The notes beneath the pieces are model-generated. The model made no database searches and was not told the origin of the DNA. It saw only the letters and a program-made list of their open reading frames with translations. The position numbers were made by a program, and so were the translations under genes. Source: Pseudoflavonifractor phocaeensis (GTDB lineage Bacteria > Bacillota > Clostridia > Oscillospirales > Oscillospiraceae). Taken from it: a stretch of DNA of 64,000 nt. Below, in pieces: positions 36,982-44,295 of this stretch. Position 1 is the first letter of the stretch, and each line of letters starts with the position of its first letter. The stretch is from positions 62,001 through 126,000 of the forward strand of contig NZ_JADYUM010000002.1 of the NCBI RefSeq assembly GCF_021531815.1, written 5' to 3'.

Positions 36982-37030
36982 GTTCGCATCCGAGAGGTCG
37001 CGGACTTCATATCGTTCGCGGCGACTTTTT
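36982..37030 (+). pseudogene. tRNA-Ala relic joined to its terminator
   Basis: GTTCGCATCCGAGAGGTCG (36982-37000) equals the anticodon loop and 3' anticodon arm of the intact tRNA-Ala gene at 46881-46956, but in inverted orientation. It continues directly into CGGACTTCATATCGTTCGCG, which in the intact locus belongs to the terminator after the CCA end. About 35 bases (T arm, acceptor strand and CCA) are missing between two GTCG repeats, as in a microhomology deletion. The hairpin GTCGC/GCGAC and TTTTT remain. Confidence 0.75.
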
Positions 37031-37159
37031 GTTTTAAAAAGTCATCGCTCATTCATTCCGTCGCTTCTCCTCTTCAAATCGAACCCGCTGCGCTGGGCTT
37101 CGATTTGGTTTTGGGTGCAGCCCTGAAAGTGGCGACATCTAAAGTGTTTGGGATATTAT

Positions 37160-37201
37160 AAAAAGAAAGACACGACAAAGGGCAGGTGTTCGTAAAACAG
37201 T
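37160..37201 (+). repeat. Left terminal inverted repeat of the recombinase element
   Basis: This 42-base block matches the reverse complement of 46780-46821 at 35 of 42 positions: 17 identical at the outer end (AAAAAGAAAGACACGAC), 9 of 16 in the middle, 9 identical at the inner end (TAAAACAGT). Confidence 0.85.
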
Positions 37202-37251
37202 GTTAGCCAAATAACACGAAATGAGCATCTGTCAGACGGGATTGGTCAACG

Positions 37252-37299
37252 AAAAAACACGCCATATTCAGCTTCAAAGGTTGAGTATGGCGTGTTTTT
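37252..37299 (-). terminator. Terminator of the XRE regulator gene
   Basis: Long inverted repeat (37252-37270 with 37282-37300, one mismatch) with a run of T on the minus strand, directly after the stop at 37304. Confidence 0.85.
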
Positions 37300-37303
37300 C
37301 TGT

Positions 37304-38149
37304 TTATTTGCGTTTCCGTTTCCCTTTTCCATGCGGCTGGTATGGCCGTGCCTTGCCACGCTGGTTAGTTGGGCTTTTCATGTGTTTGGACAACTTTAAC
37401 ACTTCGATGAGATTGATAAATTGCTCCTTGGTAATGGCGTCGTAGTCAATGCCGAATGTCGTAAGGAATATCCTTGCCTGTTTCTCAGCGTCACTGCACT
37501 CAAAGTTCATGGCATCCTGCAACTGGCTCTGAACTTCCTCTGCAATAGAGGGTGTGTCTGCCGTTGTGGTATCGTTGCTGTGTTCCTCCCGAATGTCACG
37601 GAGGATCGCCTTCAGATCGTCGGCAAGCACATGACCGAAATAGTCATCTTCCCGCACCTGGGCCAGCTCCAATGTCCGGGTGGCAAGATCGTCCTGTCCG
37701 TCCTGCTTCATCAGGGCCATCTTCCGTACTGCTTCCAGCATGGCGTTCATATCGTTGATCCGCATATCTGCAATCCGGTCCACATAGATCTCCGCATCTA
37801 ACATCATACGTTGGAAATCTTTGTGGCACAGCATTTCCGACAGCAGTCGGTGATTAAACGTCCCCGTCCTTAATACTTCTATCGCACCATCACTCTGATG
37901 CAGAGCGTCCAGCTCTGTGTCTGGGTGATTTTTCGTTTCTGTCATACCCAGCAGATAGTCCGTGGACACGCCGTAGAACTTCGCCAGCGTGACAATGCTG
38001 AATGGGCTGATGTCCTTGAAATCGTCTGCCTCATATTTGCCGAGGGCGGACTTGGAAAGCCCGGTCTGCTCCGCAAGCTGTTCCAGCGTCAGGCCCCGTT
38101 CCACTCGCAAATCCTTCAATCGCTCCTGTATGGTGAGTTTTATCTGCAT
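37304..38149 (-). CDS. XRE-family helix-turn-helix regulator
   Basis: A 281-residue protein with an N-terminal XRE helix-turn-helix (IQERLKDLRVERGLTLEQLA to YGVSTDYLLGMTE, residues about 6-68) and a long helical C-terminal domain ending in a Lys/Arg-rich tail (KGKRKRK). The ATG at 38149 has AAGGAGGGG 7 bases upstream, which settles the start; the ORF is open much further upstream. This type is frequent at one edge of Firmicutes integrative elements and probably controls element genes. Its targets are unknown. Confidence 0.85.
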   Translation of the reverse strand: MQIKLTIQERLKDLRVERGLTLEQLAEQTGLSKSALGKYEADDFKDISPFSIVTLAKFYGVSTDYLLGMTETKNHPDTELDALHQSDGAIEVLRTGTFNHRLLSEMLCHKDFQRMMLDAEIYVDRIADMRINDMNAMLEAVRKMALMKQDGQDDLATRTLELAQVREDDYFGHVLADDLKAILRDIREEHSNDTTTADTPSIAEEVQSQLQDAMNFECSDAEKQARIFLTTFGIDYDAITKEQFINLIEVLKLSKHMKSPTNQRGKARPYQPHGKGKRKRK

Positions 38150-38732
38150 GGCGCACCCCTCCTTCTTTCTGTCTCTAAGCGTGGAAATCCAGCCTGTTTT
38201 GCGCTCTTTTCCAACCTCTTGGATATACGGGAAAGAGCGTATTTTTTCGTTAAACTGTACCTGTAACAACACCAGAACCTTGAAAATCGAATGACCGTCC
38301 GAATGGGATATGTCCCCCGGCGAAGTATTTGCCATGACCGCAAAAGCGCGAGCATACCAACGGGGACGGGAACGCCGGGAGCGATCCTCCGGGCAGGAAC
38401 GAGTTCGGGAAAAGCGGCAAAAAACCACAGCTATTTTCAAACCATGTGAAAACAGCGAAGAACCCGCTGTTTTTGTGCCGTTGGCCATATCAATCAGCGA
38501 TGCACCGGGCAGCGAACACAGCACGCCGTTCCGTGTGCGTTTTCACCGAACTACAAAAAGGCAAGCAGAACAGCAAAAACGATAGGTGTCCCTTGTGAAC
38601 AGGGATACACGGGCGGCAATTCCAGCGGATGGCCGTCCACAACAAAACAACGCTCTGCGGCAAATGGCTGTTGCCATCCAGCACATCCATTCTACCACAG
38701 AACGAATCCAAAAAGGAGAAGGGATTACAAAT
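38150..38732. other. Divergent intergenic region inside the element
   Basis: The 583 bases separate the minus-strand XRE gene from the plus-strand DUF6471-like gene. I see no confident gene. A plus-strand ORF at 38310-38585 (91 codons, Arg/Glu-rich) has no clear ribosome site. The region probably holds promoters for both flanking genes, but no hexamer pair was convincing. An A-rich segment with AACAGCG repeats lies around 38430-38470. Confidence 0.5.
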
Positions 38733-38969
38733 ATGAGCAGAAACAAAGCAAAAAACTGCCGCAACGAAGTGAAATCCTACATTACCCGGGAGGGCATGAC
38801 CATGACGGAGGTGGTGGAGCTGCTGGTCGACGAACACGGCTGGAGCAGCAGCGTCCCCAACCTGTCCGGCAAGCTGCGGCGCGGCTCCCTGCGGTACACT
38901 GAGGCCGTGGAGCTGGCCGATGTGCTGGGCTATGATTTAGTCTGGCAGAAGCGCCGGGAGGTGAGGTAA
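38733..38969 (+). CDS. DUF6471-like small DNA-binding protein
   Basis: A 78-residue basic protein (MSRNKAKNCRNEVKSYITRE) with a helix-turn-helix-like core: GMTMTEVVELLVDE, SVPNLSGKLRRGSLRYTEAV, ELADVLGYDLVW. This resembles DUF6471-type phage/element regulators. AAGGAG and GAAGGGA lie 8-14 bases before the ATG at 38733. A fragment of a resolvase gene follows immediately, and this pair order is common in gut Firmicutes mobile elements. Confidence 0.7.
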   Translation: MSRNKAKNCRNEVKSYITREGMTMTEVVELLVDEHGWSSSVPNLSGKLRRGSLRYTEAVELADVLGYDLVWQKRREVR

Positions 38970-38970
38970 T

Positions 38971-39066
38971 ATCGCAGGACCTGCTTACGGCTATATCTGT
39001 GTATCAAGCAAAGATCAGAACGAGGACAGGCAGCTTGTGGCTATGCGGAATAAAGTATATCGATAG
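38971..39066 (+). pseudogene. Resolvase (serine recombinase) N-terminal fragment
   Basis: One frame reads AYGYICVSSKDQNEDRQLVA then MRNKVYR and a stop. This is the N-terminus of a small resolvase/invertase, whose usual form is YGYIRVSTKDQNEDRQ, with the catalytic Ser in VSSKDQ. Only about 30 codons remain, without a start codon or the rest of the catalytic domain. It is a leftover of a gene deleted when the AT-rich DUF2975 module was joined here. Confidence 0.7.
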
Positions 39067-39106
39067 CTAATATGACTCGCTTTTGTCTCAAGATAGCATA
39101 AAATAA

Positions 39107-39181
39107 TTAACGATAAGCATTAAAAATCTCTTGACAAAGCATATGTATCGGTATATACTGCGAACATAACGATAAACGTTA
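39107..39181 (+). promoter_or_regulatory. Promoter flanked by two palindromic operators
   Basis: TTGACA (39131-39136), a 17-base spacer and TATACT (39154-39159) form a near-consensus promoter. Upstream lies a near-palindrome TTAACGATAAGCATTAA (39107-39123), and downstream the perfect palindrome TAACGATAAACGTTA (39167-39181). The two copies around the promoter suggest a repressor, probably the HTH protein at 39988. Confidence 0.75.
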
Positions 39182-39213
39182 AATAATTTATGTTTTGCGT
39201 AGGAGGCGTTCTT

Positions 39214-39975
39214 ATGAATTCTAAAACTCTTTCAAACTTCCACAAGTTCGGTAAAGTGGGCAAGATTGCAATGACAGTCTTAATGGTCATAGCAATCTTA
39301 GCGGCTGCAGCGAGCTGTGTAGCTACAATTTTTGTGTCTACGCTTCCAAAGGATGCGCTAACAGTTCGCGTTACCAATCATGCCGAATTCAGGATCAACG
39401 AAAAGAATTTCGATTCCCTGTGGGACATTCTTGCAGATGGTTTTTCTTATGCGGGGGACGTAAGCCCCGAGGCAATGCTGAGCGGTGGAAATAATAAGAT
39501 TATTCCTCCTGAAGATCAGGATTTCAATATGGAACTCTCATTTTTCAACCAGTCATTTTCTTCCGCCAAAATTCATTCCGAAGAAAACACAAAGGTGATC
39601 GAAGCCACGTCATCGCCTGCTGAGTACCGTTCGGCGAATTTGGTGTCAGTCCTTATCTTCGCGCCTTTGTTTGCTGCTTCTGCTGCCGCAGCTCTGTTTA
39701 TGCTGAAAAGACTGTTTGCGGTGCTTGCAAAGTGTGAATCTCCGTTCTGCGAAGAACTTGTGACAAAGATGAGAGCATTCGGTTTTTCTCTTCTTCCCGT
39801 TACGCTGTTTGCCACCATTGTTGAAACGCTGTCTACCGCGTCCCTGTCTGCCGGAAGAGACACCGGAATCAGCATTCAGTGGGGTGTCTTAATTGCTTTC
39901 GCCGTAACAATGTGTTTGGTGACAGTATTCAAATACGGGGTTCAGCTCCAAAAAGAATCGGATGAAACGCTGTAA
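39214..39975 (+). CDS. DUF2975-like membrane protein
   Basis: A 253-residue protein with an N-terminal helix (MTVLMVIAILAAAASCVATIF), an extracytoplasmic segment of about 100 residues, and three further helices (LVSVLIFAPLFAASAAAALF, FSLLPVTLFATIV, WGVLIAFAVTMCLVTVF). The layout and the following small HTH gene match the DUF2975 / YozG-type pairs of Firmicutes, which are thought to form regulator-membrane protein modules. AGGAGG is 7 bases before the ATG at 39214. The stretch is visibly more AT-rich than its neighbours, suggesting separate acquisition. Confidence 0.75.
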   Translation: MNSKTLSNFHKFGKVGKIAMTVLMVIAILAAAASCVATIFVSTLPKDALTVRVTNHAEFRINEKNFDSLWDILADGFSYAGDVSPEAMLSGGNNKIIPPEDQDFNMELSFFNQSFSSAKIHSEENTKVIEATSSPAEYRSANLVSVLIFAPLFAASAAAALFMLKRLFAVLAKCESPFCEELVTKMRAFGFSLLPVTLFATIVETLSTASLSAGRDTGISIQWGVLIAFAVTMCLVTVFKYGVQLQKESDETL

Positions 39976-39987
39976 GGGGGGCGGACA

Positions 39988-40200
39988 ATGGGACATATTG
40001 TTTTAAGGCTGGACCGCGTAATGGCGGACCGGAAAATGAGCCTGAATGAGTTGTCGGAGAAAGTCGGCGTTGCAAATGTGAACCTTTCCAAGATGAAGAA
40101 CGGGCATATCAGCGCCATCCGGTTTTCTACATTGGCTGCGATATGTGACGTGCTGCAATGTCAGCCGGGTGACATATTGGAATACAGCCCTGAAGAATAA
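39988..40200 (+). CDS. YozG/Cro-type helix-turn-helix regulator
   Basis: A 70-residue single-domain regulator: MSLNELSEKVGVANVNLSKM then KNGHISAIRFSTLAAICDVL, ending with CQPGDILEYSPEE, the typical end of the YozG/XRE small family. It starts 12 bases after the DUF2975-like gene, with GGGGGG upstream. It probably represses its own promoter through the two palindromes flanking it. Confidence 0.85.
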   Translation: MGHIVLRLDRVMADRKMSLNELSEKVGVANVNLSKMKNGHISAIRFSTLAAICDVLQCQPGDILEYSPEE

Positions 40201-40322
40201 AATGAACGTGGATGAAGCATATGCCGATGAAAAGGGCAAACGATGAGCATGGCGCCAGAGCAAATTCTCAAGGATATCTTTGTAAGAACCGAAACATAAC
40301 AAGCGGAAAAACGATAAAGCGG

Positions 40323-40361
40323 AAATTTCCTGTAAGGTGCCCGCCTTACAGGAAATTTATT
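40323..40361 (+). terminator. Terminator of the DUF2975/HTH unit
   Basis: Perfect 15-bp arms (40323-40337 with 40344-40358), 6-base loop, ending in ATTTATT. Confidence 0.75.
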
Positions 40362-40421
40362 CTGATCATCTATAATCTTACATTAAACTTGGAGTAGCCC
40401 GAAAATATTCCACTTGACTTC

Positions 40422-40448
40422 TGAAACGAAAACGGATATGGTGCCGTC
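40422..40448 (+). promoter_or_regulatory. Candidate ECF-sigma promoter of the sigma operon
   Basis: TGAAAC (40422-40427), 17 bases, CGTC (40445-40448). This resembles the SigW-type pattern TGAAAC-N16-CGTA and suggests autoregulation by the downstream ECF factor. An overlapping SigA-like pair, TTGACT (40414-40419) and TATGGT (40437-40442) with 17-base spacing, is also possible. Confidence 0.5.
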
Positions 40449-40487
40449 TAATAGGATGAAGCCGCTTCAAGTACCGGGGGAAACACT

Positions 40488-41090
40488 ATGGAACAAATCG
40501 AAACAAAGAAAGCTCAACTTTCAGCCACCATGGGAGACCAGCAGATCATTCAGTTGTTCTTTCAGCGGTGTGAGGAAGCCATTACCCAGACCCAGAAGAA
40601 ATATGGTGCGCTGTGCCGCAGTGTGGCCCAGCGGCTCCTGACTGACCCCAGGGACACGGAAGAGTGTGTCAGTGACACCTACCTTCGTGTCTGGAATGCC
40701 ATCCCGCCGGAACGCCCCCGCTCTTTGCGGGCCTATCTGGCCCGCATCACCCGGAATCTGGCATTGGACCGTTATAACTACAATACTGCTGCCCAGCGCA
40801 GTACAGCCCTCACCGACGCTTTTGAGGAATTGGAACCTTGGATCGCTACCGGGCAGGGCGATCCGGACACAGAACTGGATGCATCAGAGCTGCGTCGGGT
40901 GCTGAACGGCTTCCTGCGCCGTCAGAGCGCTGAGGTCCGCGTGTTCTTTTTGCGCCGCTACTGGTACGGAGAGAGCATCCGGGAGATCGCGGAAGAATGC
41001 TGTGTCAGCGAAGCAAAGGTTAAAACATCGCTGTTCCGCACAAGGGAACGTCTGCGCGCGGAACTGGAACAGGAAAGGATTACACTATGA
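40488..41090 (+). CDS. ECF-type RNA polymerase sigma factor
   Basis: A 200-residue sigma factor. Region 2 is at about residues 25-95 (CRSVAQRLLTDPRDTEECVS, DTYLRVWNAIPP, LRAYLARITRNLALDRYN). Region 4 is at about 130-190 (RVFFLRRYWYGESIREIAEE, CCVSEAKVKTSLFRTRERL). The ATG at 40488 follows GGGGGA. The stop overlaps the next ATG (ATGA), a usual arrangement for a sigma factor and its membrane partner. The factor is cargo of the element and may control only this three-gene operon. Confidence 0.9.
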   Translation: MEQIETKKAQLSATMGDQQIIQLFFQRCEEAITQTQKKYGALCRSVAQRLLTDPRDTEECVSDTYLRVWNAIPPERPRSLRAYLARITRNLALDRYNYNTAAQRSTALTDAFEELEPWIATGQGDPDTELDASELRRVLNGFLRRQSAEVRVFFLRRYWYGESIREIAEECCVSEAKVKTSLFRTRERLRAELEQERITL

Positions 41091-42202
41091 ACGAAACTCG
41101 TTTTCAGAAATGGATGAACTCCGTGGATGATGACCTGCTGGAGGAAGCGCAGCAGCCTATGAAAAAGAAGCGTTCCTGGCTATACAGCGCCGGGGCGATT
41201 GCCGCCTGTCTTGCCGTGGCTGTAACTGCCGTCACCATGACCCACCGAGGCACTGACCAGCCCACCATGATCACAAACCCCATGCACGAATCCAGCGCAG
41301 CTGAGTTTCAGCGGCTGGGGTACTCCATCCCCCTGCCGGACAGTGCCTCCGGCACCTCCTACTACCTGATCGACACAGGGGCAAGCGACAAGCAAATGGC
41401 CGAAGTCAATTTTGAACAAGGCGGGCAGACGTACCACTGCCGTGCCTTAAAGGCAGAGCAGCCCCAGGACATCTCCGGTATTTATGCTGACTGGACGGAG
41501 AGCTTGGACTGGAGCGGCGAAGATGTTTCCGTCCAGCTGCGCAAGTCCGAGGATGCGGCCTGGGTGGGCTGGTATGCTCCGGAGGCCGAGACGCAGTGGT
41601 GTGTTGCCGGTGGCAGCGATGCCCAGGTGCTGCTGGACACCGCCCAAACCATTGTAGAAAAGCTGGGGTACGTTATGCCGCTGTATCCAATGGACAGTGC
41701 GGAGGACGCCTTTGCCGATGGCGGCTACTCCGTGGACTTCACGGCGGCAGACCTTGTCAAAACTGGGGGCGGATATTCCCTGACCGCAAAGATTTGTGAC
41801 TATGACCGCTATGAACTGGAAGACATTCAGAGTTTGAAAGAAGGCGACCAGATCCAGGTCTGTCGGAAGCCGGTGACCATTGAGAGCATCCGGCGGGATA
41901 ACGGCACCGTCATCATCAACGGCGGCGTAGAGCTGATTGAGGACGACGGCCTGTATCGTACCAACGCAATGAATGACCAGCCGATCTACTATGATCTGGG
42001 AACGATCACCCTGCCCGTATCCACTGACTGCACCTTTGAAGATCACGCCGACCTGGAACATGAACCTGATGGCCTGGTTTATGAGTACGAGGACGTCCCT
42101 GCGGCTATTCAGGCCAGCGAAACGCCCTTCAACTGCTACAACACGGTCATCACTGTCCGGCAGGAGCAGGTGGTGCAGATCATCCGCTATTGGATTCCCT
42201 GA
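41087..42202 (+). CDS. Membrane-anchored partner of the ECF sigma factor (likely anti-sigma)
   Basis: A 371-residue protein. A short cytoplasmic N-terminus (MNETRFQKWMNSVDDDLLEE) precedes one membrane helix (SAGAIAACLAVAVTAVTM, about residues 31-50) and a large extracytoplasmic domain that resembles DUF4367-type regions. Its position, ATGA coupling with the sigma gene and topology support an anti-sigma role; there is no HxxxCxxC zinc anti-sigma motif, so the cytoplasmic contact would be of another type. The signal sensed is unknown. Confidence 0.72.
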   Translation: MNETRFQKWMNSVDDDLLEEAQQPMKKKRSWLYSAGAIAACLAVAVTAVTMTHRGTDQPTMITNPMHESSAAEFQRLGYSIPLPDSASGTSYYLIDTGASDKQMAEVNFEQGGQTYHCRALKAEQPQDISGIYADWTESLDWSGEDVSVQLRKSEDAAWVGWYAPEAETQWCVAGGSDAQVLLDTAQTIVEKLGYVMPLYPMDSAEDAFADGGYSVDFTAADLVKTGGGYSLTAKICDYDRYELEDIQSLKEGDQIQVCRKPVTIESIRRDNGTVIINGGVELIEDDGLYRTNAMNDQPIYYDLGTITLPVSTDCTFEDHADLEHEPDGLVYEYEDVPAAIQASETPFNCYNTVITVRQEQVVQIIRYWIP

Positions 42203-42234
42203 TGGATCGACATATAGAATCGAGGTAACATGAT

Positions 42235-43500
42235 ATGATTCAGAAAGAAAAATACAACGCAAAAAAGATACTTGCCCTGATCCTGTCTCTCGCCTGCGTG
42301 ACAGGGCTGCTGGCCGGGTGCGGCCGACAGAACACCAGTGAAGGAAAAGCTGACGGAAGCTCCTTGGAAGAACAAACATCCGACACCTGGTATGAAATTG
42401 ATCAGGAAGCAGGCATTCTGACCATCCGCCTTCCCGCCGAAAAGGAAGGATTCATTTGGAACTTTACCATCGACGACACCTCCCTGTTGGAGCTGGTCAC
42501 GCTGGAGGACAATGACGGCACCTTTGTTGCCAGCTTCCGGGCGCTGGAAGACGGCGAGACAGTTGTGTCTTTCTCCTATGCCAAGGATGATGTGCTGGAG
42601 GAAATCCGGGCGCTGAATGTTACCTGCAAGGATGGAAAAGTAGCCGACGTCTCCAACGCTTCCGTTATGCCCATTAGTGGGCAGGATGATCCGGAGATCA
42701 CAGACCTTCGAAACAGCAACAGCATCCCCATGATTATGAAGGAACACAGCGCGGTGACCTGCGTCTCCGAGACCTGGGACGGGGAGAACAACTGGCAGAA
42801 TAAGACTGTCCGTCAATTCGTCAGTTCCGATGGTCGCCTGTGGTATGACTACGAACAGTACGATGATGCTGACCAGGTCGTATACTGCGAGGCGGGATAC
42901 ATCAACGATGACGTTCCCGGTGCCCTGTATACCTGCGAAAAAGACGGCCTGAAAACGATGACGCTGTGCCCGGCGCCTGAGTATGAAGCCATGGTGTCTG
43001 ACCGCTGGCTGGCGCGTCAGCCGTATGACTATGAGACCGTGGCGGACAAGACCGACAGCACAGAGTATGGAACCACCACCCTGACCGCCGCCAGGCAGAA
43101 TGGTCTGACAGGGATCAACAGCGAGGTCATTTACTTTATCGACGATGCGACCGGCCTCATCACCGGCATGGAGGTGACGGAGCATAGTGCAGAGGACGGC
43201 AGCGTAGTCTCCGTGACCCGCAGCAATATTCTCTACGATGAACCCCGGCTCATGGAGGAGCAGGCGGCTATGAATATTCTGTTCCCGGAGGACGCCTGCT
43301 ATCTGAACGTGATCATCAATCCCGGAAAAGAGAATTCCGAGGAACAGGCTTTCCAGATGGATAAGTCCACGGAGGTGGAATTTGACGCCATGGAGGGCTA
43401 TCAGCTGTACTACGATTATGATTGTACCCAGCCCATGGATTGGATCGATGTGGGGCAGAATAAGCTGACTGTCTATATCACGGTTGATCCTGCGAAATAA
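42235..43500 (+). CDS. Lipoprotein of unknown function in the sigma operon
   Basis: A 421-residue lipoprotein with signal LILSLACVTGLLAGC, lipid Cys about residue 28. The mature part starts with a Ser/Thr/Glu-rich linker. It contains an N-terminal beta-rich region (YEIDQEAGILTIRLPAEKEG) and a later beta-rich region with WYDYEQYDDADQVVYC. No enzyme motif is visible. It follows the sigma/membrane pair by 32 bases with GAGG 9 bases before the ATG, so it is likely the effector or sensor of that operon. Confidence 0.75.
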   Translation: MIQKEKYNAKKILALILSLACVTGLLAGCGRQNTSEGKADGSSLEEQTSDTWYEIDQEAGILTIRLPAEKEGFIWNFTIDDTSLLELVTLEDNDGTFVASFRALEDGETVVSFSYAKDDVLEEIRALNVTCKDGKVADVSNASVMPISGQDDPEITDLRNSNSIPMIMKEHSAVTCVSETWDGENNWQNKTVRQFVSSDGRLWYDYEQYDDADQVVYCEAGYINDDVPGALYTCEKDGLKTMTLCPAPEYEAMVSDRWLARQPYDYETVADKTDSTEYGTTTLTAARQNGLTGINSEVIYFIDDATGLITGMEVTEHSAEDGSVVSVTRSNILYDEPRLMEEQAAMNILFPEDACYLNVIINPGKENSEEQAFQMDKSTEVEFDAMEGYQLYYDYDCTQPMDWIDVGQNKLTVYITVDPAK

Positions 43501-43740
43501 GCATTTAAGAGATTCTTCTGTGATTGAACACAAACAGATTTTGAAAATCTAACGCCGTAAACGGCATAGGAAGATCACTATAAATCAAACACACGAGCAG
43601 TGGAATAGATGGACAATTCTTGTCACTTCGGATATTAAGCCCGCATCGGTGCAGACGACGATAAGTAGCGGTCGATTTCTCCATTGCTAATGGCGCACTT
43701 CTATACAGGGTAAACCCTGTATTGTGCGTCCTGCGGAGCG

Positions 43741-43774
43741 AACAGCCCGGACAATTGAAGTCCGGGCTGTTTTG
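43741..43774 (+). terminator. Terminator-like hairpin after the lipoprotein gene
   Basis: Perfect 12-bp arms (43741-43752 with 43760-43771) followed by TTT. It is 240 bases past the stop of the lipoprotein gene. Confidence 0.6.
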
Positions 43775-43910
43775 CGTCACTTCGTTCCGAACAAGGGAGT
43801 GTCTCCCTTGCGCTGCTTACGCAGCTATCCCAGCGCACTTTGCAGCGGGAACAATCTGCTTTCAGCAGACAGTTCCCGCCGCAAAGTCTGAAAATCTCAT
43901 ACTGTCAGTC

Positions 43911-43943
43911 AGACCGTCTACCGAAAATGTAGGCGGTCTTTTT
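43911..43943 (+). terminator. Terminator-like hairpin before DUF3847
   Basis: 11-bp arms (43911-43921 with 43929-43939, one wobble pair) followed by TTTTC. It may insulate or attenuate the mobilization genes. Confidence 0.7.
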
Positions 43944-43980
43944 CATCCCATCCATCCCATCAAAAAGGAGGTCATGCACT

Positions 43981-44295
43981 ATGACAAAACAGAAAACCGT
44001 CCCCGAACTGAAAGCCGAGATTGCCGCCAATGAGCGCCAGCTTGCCCAGCTCCGGCACAAACAGCAGCAGCTTGAAAACCGTGCCGTCTACTATGAAAAG
44101 GGTGACCGCCGGAAACGGGCGCACAGGTTGATTACTCGTGGAGCCGCTGTGGAGAGTGTAGTCCCGTTGGCGAAGGTGTTGAGCGAAACCGAATTTTACG
44201 CCTTTGCGGAAAAAGCCCTCGCCTTGCCAGAGGTCAAGGGTTTGCTCATGGAGGCCGTCAACGAGCACAACAAAAATGAGTTTTGGGGTGATTGA
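43981..44295 (+). CDS. DUF3847 mobilization-associated protein
   Basis: A 104-residue protein with an N-terminal coiled coil (VPELKAEIAANERQLAQLRH) followed by KGDRRKRAHRLITRGAAVES. This sequence is characteristic of DUF3847 proteins encoded just before MobA/MobL relaxases in Firmicutes elements, and it probably acts as a relaxosome accessory (MobC-like). AGGAGG is 9 bases before the ATG. Its stop overlaps the TTG start of the relaxase relic (TTGA). Confidence 0.88.
   Translation: MTKQKTVPELKAEIAANERQLAQLRHKQQQLENRAVYYEKGDRRKRAHRLITRGAAVESVVPLAKVLSETEFYAFAEKALALPEVKGLLMEAVNEHNKNEFWGD

Larger units (their letters stand above)
36493..37303. other. Intergenic region left of the mobile element
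   Basis: No convincing gene. It contains the tetR promoter, an unassigned stretch (36561-36980), the tRNA-Ala anticodon-arm relic (36982-37000) and its terminator-like hairpin (to 37030), a perfect 9-bp stem with a 15-base loop (37075-37083 with 37099-37107), the left 42-bp inverted repeat of the element (37160-37201), and the terminator of the XRE gene (37252-37299). Short ORFs here have no ribosome sites or recognisable products. Confidence 0.7.
40201..40487 (+). other. Spacer with terminator and ECF-type promoter
   Basis: The 287 bases between the HTH gene and the sigma gene hold a perfect 15-bp terminator-like hairpin (40323-40358) and the candidate promoters of the sigma operon. No gene seen. 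Confidence 0.7.
43501..43980 (+). other. Non-coding hairpin-rich region, candidate oriT
   Basis: No gene in 480 bases. From left to right: a 20-base near-perfect palindrome (ATACAGGGT/ACCCTGTAT, 43703-43722), a terminator-type hairpin (43741-43774), a small GCTGC/GCAGC hairpin (about 43812-43824), a long 49-base hairpin (43838-43886; arms CTTTGC-GCGGGAAC with inner CTGCT/AGCAG), and a terminator (43911-43943). It lies directly upstream of the DUF3847 and relaxase genes, where oriT is found in related elements. Assignment as oriT is inference. Confidence 0.5.

Noticed and set aside
36741-37037. Short frames left of the element
   Set aside because: No ribosome sites, no recognisable product; the area looks like decayed flank.
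38310-38585. Possible 91-aa Arg-rich protein in the element
   Set aside because: No ribosome site and no family recognised; kept only as a note in the intergenic entry.
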